DNA from: Tetramitus jugosus
Taxonomy: Eukaryota; Heterolobosea; Eutetramitea; Acrasida; Vahlkampfiidae
Direction of reading: 5' to 3'
Length of the DNA stretch: 64,000 nt
Assembly: GCA_937625935.1 (NCBI GenBank)
Contig: OW569365.1
Span: 124,001-188,000, forward strand
Shown: one piece after another, positions 20,382 through 28,844 of the stretch
Layout of the letters: each line of letters opens with the position of its first letter
How positions within the stretch are numbered: the stretch's first letter is position 1
Position numbers and translations under genes: made by a program
The notes under the pieces: model-generated
What the model was told of the DNA's origin: nothing
The model's database searches: none
Seen by the model: the letters and a program-made list of their open reading frames with translations, nothing else

Positions 20382-22352
20382 ATGGACCTACAGAACGAAG
20401 ATTTAGTTTCAATCCTCACCGATTGTCGAAAGTACTTGACAGAAGAACAACAAAGACAATTGAAGTTACCATCCATTGTTGTTGTTGGAGCTGAAAGCAA
20501 TGGCAAGTCTTCTTTGCTTCAGAGAATCATTGGAATGGAGCTGCTCCCTACCAATGCACGTGTGTGCACTCGATGTCCCATTGAAGTATCCATCTTGAAC
20601 AATCCTTCTGTTGAGAACATGTTCAAGCTGTCGATTGTTGAGGTGAAAGGAGATGATCATGTGACCTACCAATTTGACAATGGATCAGAGTTCTTTGAAT
20701 GTGATCGAGTACAAGATATTCAAGATCAAGTAACTACAGTTGTCTCCAAGTTATCTGATAAAAGAATTCAAGAACGAAGAACCTCTCAAAATACTATTTT
20801 CTCTGGCGAACCGATCAAGATTCAAGTGGAGTCATCATTGTTCGAAGTGAGTTTGTCCTTCACTGACCTTCCAGGATACAATAACAGCGAAAAGAGAATC
20901 GAGAAGGCTTTGAAAGAGATTTACAACAAGGTTCTTTCAGAAGATAAGCACTCAATTGTTCTTTGGGTTCATCAAGCAACTTGCACTGACGGAAGCACAA
21001 GCATCAACAGGGAACGATTGAGACATCTTCTTGGCGAAACTTGGCACTCTAGAATAGTGGGAGTGTTGACAAAGGTGGACATGCCAGGGGCATCCGATAT
21101 TGCCATCGATATGATGAGTAATGAAGACAAGAATGACATAACATGGTTCGCGGTGGTAAACAAAGGTCATTCGCCTGACGACTCCTTCCCAGAAATTGAG
21201 AAAGAGGAAAGTAAGATATTGGAAGAAGTTCTGGGAGGACATGTGGACAGCGACTATCTCGGAATCTCCTCTTTGAGACAGCACCTCTCAGCAACATTAA
21301 TTGAGAAAACCAAAGTACTTTTTCAAGGAAACAAGTTCAATCAATCGATCAAGAGACTACTGAAAGAATGCAAGGAGTTCTTAACCAACAAGCCTGAGAA
21401 CATTCTGTTTGAGCACAAATTTTATGAGATCATTGGAGAACTCAAGGCAACATTGAATATTGAATTATTGAGTAACTCAGAACTAGCTGACAATTTGGAT
21501 CGCCCTCACAAAGAATTCTCTCTCTCTTTGAAACAAATTGACCCCTTAGGCGATGAAACTCTTGAATCGTTCTATGAAACTTTCAAAGAGGATAAGGAAC
21601 GTTCTGGAGGTTTAGAAAGGGGCGTTTCTTCCAGTCCCAAACTGCTTCGAGGTTTCACTCAGGGTGTACGAGAAGATATTCAGTTACTCTCAGAAAATTT
21701 TTTAGACCTTTTCTTTGAGAATGCCATGCAAAATCTCTCCAAAGTTATGGGCAATAGTCCAACATTGAGTAAGGAGGACAAAAAGTTTGTTGCCCTATTC
21801 ACTTCAAAACTTGGGTATCAGGGAGAAGAAAACTATGCCTTTCAACAATTTGAAAAACTCAAGGAGCAAGTTGATGATTTGTTCAAACGATCCGGGCATC
21901 TATTCTTCCCCTCTGAGAGCAATTCTATCTTTTCCAAGTACGAAGAAGAAATTATCGATCCCTTCACTGAAGAACTGGATTCTGAGAACTCGACAGATAG
22001 CCTGGCAAGCAGTATCGTTCGTTTGGGAGAGGAGACCAACGGAGAAGCATTCGCGACTGTCCTCTCGTTCGTTCTCAACCATTTAGCTTCGTTGATATAC
22101 TATCTCATTTCAACCTTGCGTTGTTATCTCTATGGAATGATCCTTGAAATTGTGGACAAGCTCGCAGAGTGTTATGCACCTTTCAAAGAAGAGTTGGCTG
22201 CAGTGTACGACAAGAAAAAGAAAGCTGCTTATGAAGACTTTCAGAAGAAGAAACCTTCAGTCCAAAAGAAAAAGGCTGATCTGGAAACATTGATCAAAAA
22301 GTACCCTGATCTCTTCCATCATTTTAGAACAAACGAAGATCAAAAACAGTAA
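20382..22352 (+). CDS. Dynamin-like GTPase, copy 2
   Basis: 656 residues from MDLQNEDLVSIL, the start shared with copy 3; an in-frame ATG at 20253 would add 43 residues not present in the paralogues. It has the same G1-G4 motifs as copy 1, the same stalk and the hydrophobic segment VLSFVLNHLASLIYYLIS. A Ser/Glu-rich loop (ELDSENSTDSLASS) before that segment is absent from copy 1. The first ~270 coding bases are almost identical to copy 3, but the following part (KLSDKRIQERRTSQNT) differs from both other copies. Likely a membrane-remodelling GTPase with diverged specificity. Confidence 0.9.
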   Translation: MDLQNEDLVSILTDCRKYLTEEQQRQLKLPSIVVVGAESNGKSSLLQRIIGMELLPTNARVCTRCPIEVSILNNPSVENMFKLSIVEVKGDDHVTYQFDNGSEFFECDRVQDIQDQVTTVVSKLSDKRIQERRTSQNTIFSGEPIKIQVESSLFEVSLSFTDLPGYNNSEKRIEKALKEIYNKVLSEDKHSIVLWVHQATCTDGSTSINRERLRHLLGETWHSRIVGVLTKVDMPGASDIAIDMMSNEDKNDITWFAVVNKGHSPDDSFPEIEKEESKILEEVLGGHVDSDYLGISSLRQHLSATLIEKTKVLFQGNKFNQSIKRLLKECKEFLTNKPENILFEHKFYEIIGELKATLNIELLSNSELADNLDRPHKEFSLSLKQIDPLGDETLESFYETFKEDKERSGGLERGVSSSPKLLRGFTQGVREDIQLLSENFLDLFFENAMQNLSKVMGNSPTLSKEDKKFVALFTSKLGYQGEENYAFQQFEKLKEQVDDLFKRSGHLFFPSESNSIFSKYEEEIIDPFTEELDSENSTDSLASSIVRLGEETNGEAFATVLSFVLNHLASLIYYLISTLRCYLYGMILEIVDKLAECYAPFKEELAAVYDKKKKAAYEDFQKKKPSVQKKKADLETLIKKYPDLFHHFRTNEDQKQ

Positions 22353-22734
22353 GCTGCTAATTTCTACACACTCACAAACAGTAAAATATCATCATGAAGT
22401 AAAATTCTTGAAGAAATTCATTGAAGCTGTGTTCTCAAATTCTTCAAATCGAGTTCGAACTCCTTGTCTGTAAAGCGTTCAAGTTTCCTGTCAGTTCGAA
22501 TGTTTGATCTACTGTAATCTCGCACGACCAAAAAAATTACTGTCTCGGCCTCTTTCCAACACAAGGTCAAGTTCGTTGAATCAGGAAAGATAAATGAAGT
22601 AATATTTTGTCGGATGTCTCCGCAACGTACAGTATGATTGATTCGAAGGAGTCTCCTTCGAAACACCAATTTAACTGGGTTCAACAATTTGAAAAGAAGA
22701 ATCACAACACAACAATCACACACGACTTGCCACT
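22353..22734. other. 382-bp spacer between dynamin copies 2 and 3
   Basis: No supported gene. Its right end carries the inverted TCCTTCGAA pair described separately and an A/C-rich leader before the start codon. Confidence 0.4.
22642..22662. promoter_or_regulatory. Inverted pair TTCGAAGGA-gtc-TCCTTCGAA upstream of dynamin copy 3
   Basis: Two perfect 9-bp arms are separated by 3 bp, ending 72 bp before the ATG at 22735. The right arm matches the single elements before copies 1 and 2. A palindrome of this size suits a dimeric DNA-binding protein; no specific factor is claimed. Confidence 0.5.
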
Positions 22735-24693
22735 ATGGACCTACAGAACGAAGATTTAGTTTCCATCCTCACCGATTGTCGAAAGTACTTGACAGAAGAA
22801 CAACAAAGACAATTGAAGTTACCATCCATTGTTGTTGTTGGAGCTGAAAGCAATGGCAAGTCTTCTTTGCTTCAGAGAATCATTGGAATGGAGCTGCTCC
22901 CTACCAATGCACGTGTGTGCACTCGATGTCCCATTGAAGTATCCATCTTGAACAATCCTTCTGTTGAGAACATGTTCAAGTTGTCGATTGTTGAGGTGAA
23001 AGGAGAAGGCTATGAGACGTTCAAGTTTGAAAATGGATCAGAATTCTTTGAGTGTGAAAGTGTTGAAGATATTCGAGGTCAAGTCACTTCAATCGTATCC
23101 ATGTTGTCCAACAACAGAATTCAGGAAGGAAGAACACTTTATGGAACTGATTTTTCTGAAGAGCCAATCAAGATTCAAGTGGAATCATCTTTTTTCGAAG
23201 TGAGCTTGTCCTTCACTGATCTTCCTGGATATAACAACAGCGAGGTATCCAAAGAGAAGGCGTTAAAAACCATTTACAGTAAGGTTCTTTCCGAAGATCA
23301 GCATTCCATTGTTCTTTGGGTCCATCAAGCGACCTGTACTGATGGTAGTACAAGTATCAACAGAGAAAAGTTGAAGCAACTTCTTGGTGAGACTTGGAGT
23401 TCTAGAATTGTGGGAGTTTTAACCAAAGTTGACATGCCAGATGCGTCTGAGATTGCCATCGATATGATGACAAACGAAGACAAGAATGAAATTACATGGT
23501 TTGCGGTTATGAACAAAGGTCAATCCTATGATGACTCCTTCCAAGAAATTGAAGAAAACGAGGATAGAGTGTTGAAGAAAGTGTTGGGTGACCATGTGAA
23601 CGGTGACTTCCTCGGTATTTCCTCTTTGAGACAGCACCTCTCAACAACATTGATCGAGAAAACCAAAGCTCTCTTTCAAGGGAACAAGTTCAATCAATCC
23701 ATCAAGAGAATTTTGAAGGAATGTAACGATTTCTTGGCCAATGAACCAGAGAATGCTTCCTTTGAACAAAAATTCTATGAAATTGTTTCAGAATTGAGGA
23801 CTGATTTGAAGAATGAATTACTAAGCAATTCTGAACTAGCTCGAAACTTGGATGCTCCTCACAAGAAGTTCACCGAATCCTTGAAACTCATGGATCCATT
23901 AGGAGCGGAATCCTTGGATGACCTGTATACAAGGTTCAAGAAAGATATTGAATTCTCAGGAGGATTAGAGAGAGGTGTTTCTTCAAGCCCAAAGCTTCTT
24001 CGAAACCTCACCCAAGGCGTAAGAGACGACATCATCATTCGTACAGACAATTTTCTGGATTCTTTCTTTGAAAACACCTGTAGGAATCTCTCCAACTTCA
24101 TGGGGAACAGTCGAGCATTGAACAAAGAAGACAAGAAGTTTGTTGCCCTATTTGTATCGAAACTTGGACTTCGTGTGGATGGTAGTTACGCTTATCAACG
24201 CTTCACCAAACTAAAAGATCAGGTAAGTGACTTGTTCAAATACTCTGAACATCTACTTTTCCCACCTGAGAGCAATTCGATCTTTGTTGGATTTGAAGAC
24301 CGAATTATCAAACCATTTAACGACGGATTGGATCCAGAAAAACTTGCGACTTACACTCCCGCCAACACCTTTGGCAGAAAAGTTTTCAAACTTGGGGAGA
24401 AGAGTCAAGGAGAAGCGTTTATCAATGTTCTCTCATTCGTTCTCAACCATCTTAGTTCGCTCATCTACTATCTGATTTCAACCTTGCGTTGTTATCTTCA
24501 TGGAATGACCCTTGAAATTGTGGACAAGCTCGCGAATTGCTATGCACCTCTCAAAGAAGAGTTAGCTGCAGTGTACGACAAGAAGAAGAAGGCAGTGTAT
24601 GATGATTACCATAAGAAGAAACCTTTTGTTGTGAAGAAAAAAGCAGATCTAGAGACCCTAACCAACAAGTACCCTGATCTCTTTTTCCATTAG
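22735..24693 (+). CDS. Dynamin-like GTPase, copy 3
   Basis: 652 residues, same architecture as the other two: G1 GAESNGKSS, G3 DLPGYNN, G4 LTKVD, helical stalk, hydrophobic VLSFVLNHLSSLIYYLIS and a Lys-rich C-terminal coil. It is a visible mosaic. The 5' end is near-identical to copy 2, while a 66-bp stretch at 23074-23139 is identical to copy 1 (18182-18247) and unlike copy 2. Immediately after G3 it has its own sequence (SEVSKEKALK) where copies 1 and 2 match each other. This pattern points to recurrent gene conversion or unequal exchange. Confidence 0.9.
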   Translation: MDLQNEDLVSILTDCRKYLTEEQQRQLKLPSIVVVGAESNGKSSLLQRIIGMELLPTNARVCTRCPIEVSILNNPSVENMFKLSIVEVKGEGYETFKFENGSEFFECESVEDIRGQVTSIVSMLSNNRIQEGRTLYGTDFSEEPIKIQVESSFFEVSLSFTDLPGYNNSEVSKEKALKTIYSKVLSEDQHSIVLWVHQATCTDGSTSINREKLKQLLGETWSSRIVGVLTKVDMPDASEIAIDMMTNEDKNEITWFAVMNKGQSYDDSFQEIEENEDRVLKKVLGDHVNGDFLGISSLRQHLSTTLIEKTKALFQGNKFNQSIKRILKECNDFLANEPENASFEQKFYEIVSELRTDLKNELLSNSELARNLDAPHKKFTESLKLMDPLGAESLDDLYTRFKKDIEFSGGLERGVSSSPKLLRNLTQGVRDDIIIRTDNFLDSFFENTCRNLSNFMGNSRALNKEDKKFVALFVSKLGLRVDGSYAYQRFTKLKDQVSDLFKYSEHLLFPPESNSIFVGFEDRIIKPFNDGLDPEKLATYTPANTFGRKVFKLGEKSQGEAFINVLSFVLNHLSSLIYYLISTLRCYLHGMTLEIVDKLANCYAPLKEELAAVYDKKKKAVYDDYHKKKPFVVKKKADLETLTNKYPDLFFH

Positions 24694-24918
24694 TAAAACT
24701 TGTTTTTGGATATAGAGATTCGCGCTTTATTCAACCAATTCACCAAATCAAGCACTACTCTCAATCACTAGATATAGTACAAGGAAGAGTCTGTAGGTAA
24801 ACACAACACACAACACGGGCAAAGCAACAATATGCAGCATCCTAATCATGTATGCATCATCAATGACTCATTCAACCATTTTCCACATAATTCATCATCA
24901 TCATTAGCAGACACAGAC

Positions 24919-26050
24919 TCACTTGTTCGCCACTTGTACCTGAATCGTATGGTCATAGTCAATCGTTGGTATGACAGCACTAATGACCTTCAAGAAGATG
25001 TAGAGATATAAATCAACGCGAACATATCTACCTTCTTCACTCATCCGATCCACCATCTTCTTCATGACATCAGCGTGCTTACATGGATGAATCGAAGCAT
25101 GTGCAGTCGAAAGATGCGGATGCTGTTCAATCGTTACAGTCTTATTCGAATAATCCGTATGAATATCCTCCAAAATCTTTTGAGTGCTCAACGGTTGTCC
25201 ATTCTCATCATATCCAAACAACCACACTCTCGGAGTTTGATAATACTTGTCATACGTAATACTGATATCATATGTTCTCGTTCGCAATATTCCATCGTCC
25301 TCCTCCTCTTCTTCTTCTTTCTCTTCGTCTTTGCTCTGAGCAACAAAAGCACTCGCATTTGGTTTGACAACCAGTGTATCATCATCTTCATCGTCCTGCA
25401 AATCCTGAGCATTGTAATCATCGATATCAATGGCGTCTTCATCATCATCATCATCATCGTCGTCGTCATCGTCATGATTGTGAGCACCTCCAAAATAGGC
25501 ATTATTAATGTTATTGGTCTGATTGTTAATGATTTGGACAGACGATTGAACTTTGCTTGAAATTTCATCAATTTCATCAATTTCGTCATCATTTCTGTTC
25601 AATTTGTTGCCTTGAGAATGAATGTGAGTAGCTACCCAGTCATCACCATCTTCATTCAACACTTGTTCATCATCAACGTCCTCCTTTAATGATTTTGCTC
25701 TTCGCACACAAGGCACTGCAAATTGTGTGTTGTTGTGTCAATATCACAGACATTTGCTTTACAATAGGAAAAATAAAAAGAGCGCGAGCGCTCGTGCAAA
25801 AAAAAACACGCACAACACACTTACCATTTCTCGTAATGAGGAATTGCTTGTCAGGAGGCAAATAATCTTTTCTTTTGGATGGTTCTCCACCGCTCCATGC
25901 CCATGTTGCACACCTCTCTGTAATCAAATCACCTGCCTTGACAAACTCTTCTGGTGTCAATTTTCCTTGATCATAAAAATGAGATTCCTTGGGAACGGCA
26001 ATAAAATATTCTGCAACGCCTTTCCAGACGTTAAACATTGCATAACTCAT
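24919..26050 (-). CDS. ATG3: Autophagy E2-like enzyme Atg3
   Basis: Transfers Atg8/LC3 from Atg7 to phosphatidylethanolamine during autophagosome growth. Exon 1 is 26050-25825 and exon 2 is 25715-24919; the 109-nt intron (GTAAGT...TTGCAG) joins ITRN to [10 protein letters not shown], matching the family's TKNVPC segment. Total 340 residues. The N-terminus ([27 protein letters not shown]) is the amphipathic membrane-sensing and Atg7-binding part. The E2 core has [27 protein letters not shown] and the active-site Cys in HPCKHADVM, then [17 protein letters not shown]. The flexible middle holds a poly-Asp run and two further acidic blocks, larger than usual. Its start codon lies 242 bp from the nucleotidyltransferase start, head-to-head. 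Confidence 0.95.
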
Positions 26051-26292
26051 TTTTTTGTTGGTGGTGGTGGTGTTGATTGATAGATGTTGATTTTTTTTTT
26101 CGTCTTTTTGCTTTTTGGCGTTTTTTTGTCTTGTTGCTTCTCGCCTTTGTCGGTGAGTCTAAATATATTTTTTCCAATGTGCATCTCCAATGTCGTTTTG
26201 GAACCTTCTTGTATGAACTTGCTGGCTTTTTTCTGCAGATTCCTTTTTTGCCCGACATCTCCGACAGCAGGAAAAACAACTCCCAAGCGAAG

Positions 26293-27705
26293 ATGAACTC
26301 GAGTGTGAAGCAAGCGCTGATACAGTTACAAAAATGTGTAAAGAGGAGATTTGTTGTCAGATCTATTGCTTCAGATCATTTTCATCTGGAATTTTTGGAT
26401 GAGCTTCGAAATTGTAATGATTTGAAGGAGTCATTTATTGTAATGGATGATCCACCATTGCTATTGAACAAGAGTGATGAATCAAAATCCACAGTGTTGG
26501 ATGATGATATTGGGGATAGATCATTGATTGAAGCAAAGAAGTCCTATCACTATGCACTGACACTGGACCTTTCCAATCAAAGATCAAGCGAGGAGAACAG
26601 TGCAAGATTCTTCTTGCAAAATTACAGTGAAAAATGCCTCTCGTCTAGTGTTGGTGTTTCCATGTTGCCCTACATTGAGAATGGTGTCGCTTGTGGAGCT
26701 TTGATTACCTTGATGTCGAACAGTGAGACTTGTACGATTGACATGAAGGATTCGTTCAAGTCGAAAGAGAGTGATTCAAGAAAGAAGAGTGAATGGGATC
26801 ACGTATTGGCACTTGCATTTACGTATGGAGTCATTGGTATGTGTCCTTCGACAGTTCACAACAGTGATCCTGTGCTATCTGACTTTATGCATCACACGAG
26901 AGAAGAATTGTCGATGCATCAGAAGCTTACGAGAGTGAATCATGGGGGACATGATATTGTTTCACAACAGTTTATGCAAGGGAGCAACTCAATTGTTTTC
27001 TATGCTCCAAGTCTAAAAAGAGAACTTTCAGAAGATGATATGATTCCAGTGTTGAGTCTTGCAGAGCAACCAATCTCAGATGGAAGGATTATTCGACTTG
27101 TGTATCCTGGATCGTTCAACCCGTTGCACTTGGGTCATGTGAAGCTGATACAAGCTGCTTATCAAATTACACGAAGAAACCATCCACAGAGCATCATTCT
27201 CTCGATATTTGAGCTCTCAGCCGACAATGTCGATAAACCATCTCTGGATGAGCATGAAATCAGAAGGAGGCTTGACCAATTTAACATTGAAAACTCAATG
27301 ATGAGTAGGAGTGAAATTGCTCATTTGTTGCTGGAATCTAACTTTGAAAACATGCTTGTTGCCCTCACAAGAGCTCCATTGTTTTTAATGAAAGCCAAAT
27401 TGCTTCCTGGATCTACTTTCGTCATTGGAATGGATACAGCTACTCGCCTCATTGATCCAAGGTACTATGAAAACAGCTTTGAGAAAATGATGGATGCTCT
27501 TGCTCTTTTCAATGAACTCCAGTGCACATTCCTCGTCGCTGGTCGACAAAAACAAAAGGATGACAATGATAAGAGCTTCCAAACCATATCAGATCTCGAA
27601 CTGGACAAAATTGGACAATTTAAGGCCTTGTTCTTTGGAATTCCAGAAGAAGATTTCCGAGTGGATCTGAGCTCATCGGACATCCGAAACTTTGCGCTTC
27701 AATGA
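26293..27705 (+). CDS. Cytidylyltransferase-fold protein with CinA-like N-terminus (plant At2g01220-like)
   Basis: 470 residues from MNSSVKQAL; the frame runs upstream to 26077 but that part is low-complexity hydrophobic. The C-terminal half is a nucleotidyltransferase of the HxGH superfamily: YPGSFNPLHLGHVKLIQAA, then LLPGSTFVIGMDTATRLIDP, CTFLVAGRQ and the C-terminal DLSSSDIRNF, equivalent to the ISSTxxR signature. The motif order and spacing match a plant/protist family (Arabidopsis At2g01220). The N-terminal 230 residues resemble that family's CinA-like region but are weakly conserved. The substrate of this family is not known to me; a nucleotide-cofactor adenylyl- or cytidylyl-transfer is likely. 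Confidence 0.85.
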   Translation: MNSSVKQALIQLQKCVKRRFVVRSIASDHFHLEFLDELRNCNDLKESFIVMDDPPLLLNKSDESKSTVLDDDIGDRSLIEAKKSYHYALTLDLSNQRSSEENSARFFLQNYSEKCLSSSVGVSMLPYIENGVACGALITLMSNSETCTIDMKDSFKSKESDSRKKSEWDHVLALAFTYGVIGMCPSTVHNSDPVLSDFMHHTREELSMHQKLTRVNHGGHDIVSQQFMQGSNSIVFYAPSLKRELSEDDMIPVLSLAEQPISDGRIIRLVYPGSFNPLHLGHVKLIQAAYQITRRNHPQSIILSIFELSADNVDKPSLDEHEIRRRLDQFNIENSMMSRSEIAHLLLESNFENMLVALTRAPLFLMKAKLLPGSTFVIGMDTATRLIDPRYYENSFEKMMDALALFNELQCTFLVAGRQKQKDDNDKSFQTISDLELDKIGQFKALFFGIPEEDFRVDLSSSDIRNFALQ

Positions 27706-28254
27706 ATGTTCTGTCCATGTGATGGGCAGTAAGCAACACCACTTGTTTATAGCAGCACTTAAACTCGTCATACCCTTCGAAGTCTCTTTGGAGTTGATTC
27801 TTCTTCTGAATCGGTTTCATCTACAATCCCTTTTCCCTTTCTTTTCTTCTTGATAGTGTCTTTCTTAGAGAAAGGTTCTGTAAATTACAGGACATAAAAT
27901 TTTCCTGTCATTCCTCGTCCACTGTTCAATGCTATTCAATGCAGTTTAGGAAAGTATTCAGATTCTACCTTCAAGTGTCAGGTGTGGTGCGGAGGAAAAG
28001 GTAGGCAAGAGGTCTCGGTACAAAGGAATGTACAACAACCCTGGGTTATAATTCTGTCATGCTTTGCCGAGTGAATAGTTTAACTGCAGATAGCTATGAC
28101 GTTCATTCAGTTTGAACACTCTAATGGATGACGGGATTACCATCAACCTATTGCTCATTTTCAGGTATTTTGGTCGATTCTTCAAGAGCCCAATTCCAAG
28201 GCTTGAAACTCGCATTAGAAGAGATCTTCGATGAGATCATGATTTTTAGCGAAT
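27706..28254. other. 549-bp gene-poor stretch with exon-like fragments
   Basis: No complete gene. On the minus strand 27877-27768 reads as a short exon after a TTACAG acceptor, ending KKKRKGKGIVDETDSEEES then TPKRLRRV and a stop; it looks like a nuclear-protein tail but no upstream exon is found. On the plus strand, after TTTTCAG near 28165, a frame reads GILVDSSRAQFQGLKLALEE and continues to the edge of the MITE at 28255, which interrupts it. Both are probably remnants. Confidence 0.3.
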
Positions 28255-28520
28255 GGGAGCGTCCAGATATTATTTCTTACGGCACCTAGGGAGGGGGTCT
28301 GAGAAATTTATTCAAATATTTATTCACAGGGGGTTAATACTCCTTCGGGTAAAGAGAAAGTCATCAAGACTGACGATGTGGAAGCGCTAAATAGTATCAG
28401 ATATGACCATCCTAGTAGGAGAAATACGGGAACGTTCGCATTTACAGAAAATAGGTTATTCAAATTTATTCAAAACAGGCAAAGAGGGGTCAGAGGTGAA
28501 TATAATATATGGACGCTCCC
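28255..28520. mobile_element. MITE-like element, copy A
   Basis: 266 bp bounded by ~19-bp terminal inverted repeats: GGGAGCGTCCAGATATTAT on the left and, read from the right end inward, GGGAGCGTCCATATATTAT. It is flanked by the direct repeat AAT on both sides, consistent with a 3-bp target-site duplication. No coding capacity. It shares left and right subterminal sequence with copy B (31040-31245), including the TTCTTACGGC block and the TCAAATTTATTCAAAACAGG block. It differs by a longer centre that contains the left arm of a 70-bp foldback. Confidence 0.75.
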
Positions 28521-28615
28521 AATCGTTGATCAGAGGATGTCATACCTGATACTATTTAGCGCTTCCACATCGTCAGTCTTGATGACTTTCTCTTTACCCG
28601 AAGGAGTATTAACCC
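28331..28615. repeat. Perfect 70-bp foldback (arms 28331-28400 and 28546-28615)
   Basis: The left arm begins GGGTTAATACTCCTTCGGG and the right arm is its exact reverse complement over 70 bp. Imperfect pairing extends about 10 bp further inward (TATGAC then ATCCT on both, with one mismatch and one indel). The loop is 145 bp. The left arm lies inside MITE copy A and the right arm starts 25 bp beyond that element's right end, so the foldback is not simply part of the MITE. Confidence 0.85.
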
Positions 28616-28844
28616 GAATGCGACAACCTTTTCCCATTTTCTACATTCAATGGCCACATTCCTGTCTTGTGGATCGGAACGTTTGTTCAATAACTATAAT
28701 ACAATTTTTTCTATTTCTTCTCGTCCCGATATCGAACAAAAATTGATGTGGTTTGTTTGGAAAAAATGTTTTTTGTCAATTGGACAACCATGCACATTTT
28801 TATGTCAAATCTCCTACACAAAATGTTTATTTTTTATGTCAAAC

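Noticed and set aside
25435-25475. Trinucleotide (GAT/GAC) microsatellite as a stand-alone repeat
   Set aside because: It is the coding poly-Asp run of Atg3 and is reported there.
25188-25592. Met/Thr/Lys-rich minus-strand frame beside Atg3
   Set aside because: Frame-shifted reading of the Atg3 acidic loop; Met runs arise from the GAT repeat.
27384-27820. Minus-strand frames at the 3' end of the nucleotidyltransferase
   Set aside because: Antisense of the conserved GMDTATRLIDP and SSSDIR coding region, without their own motifs.
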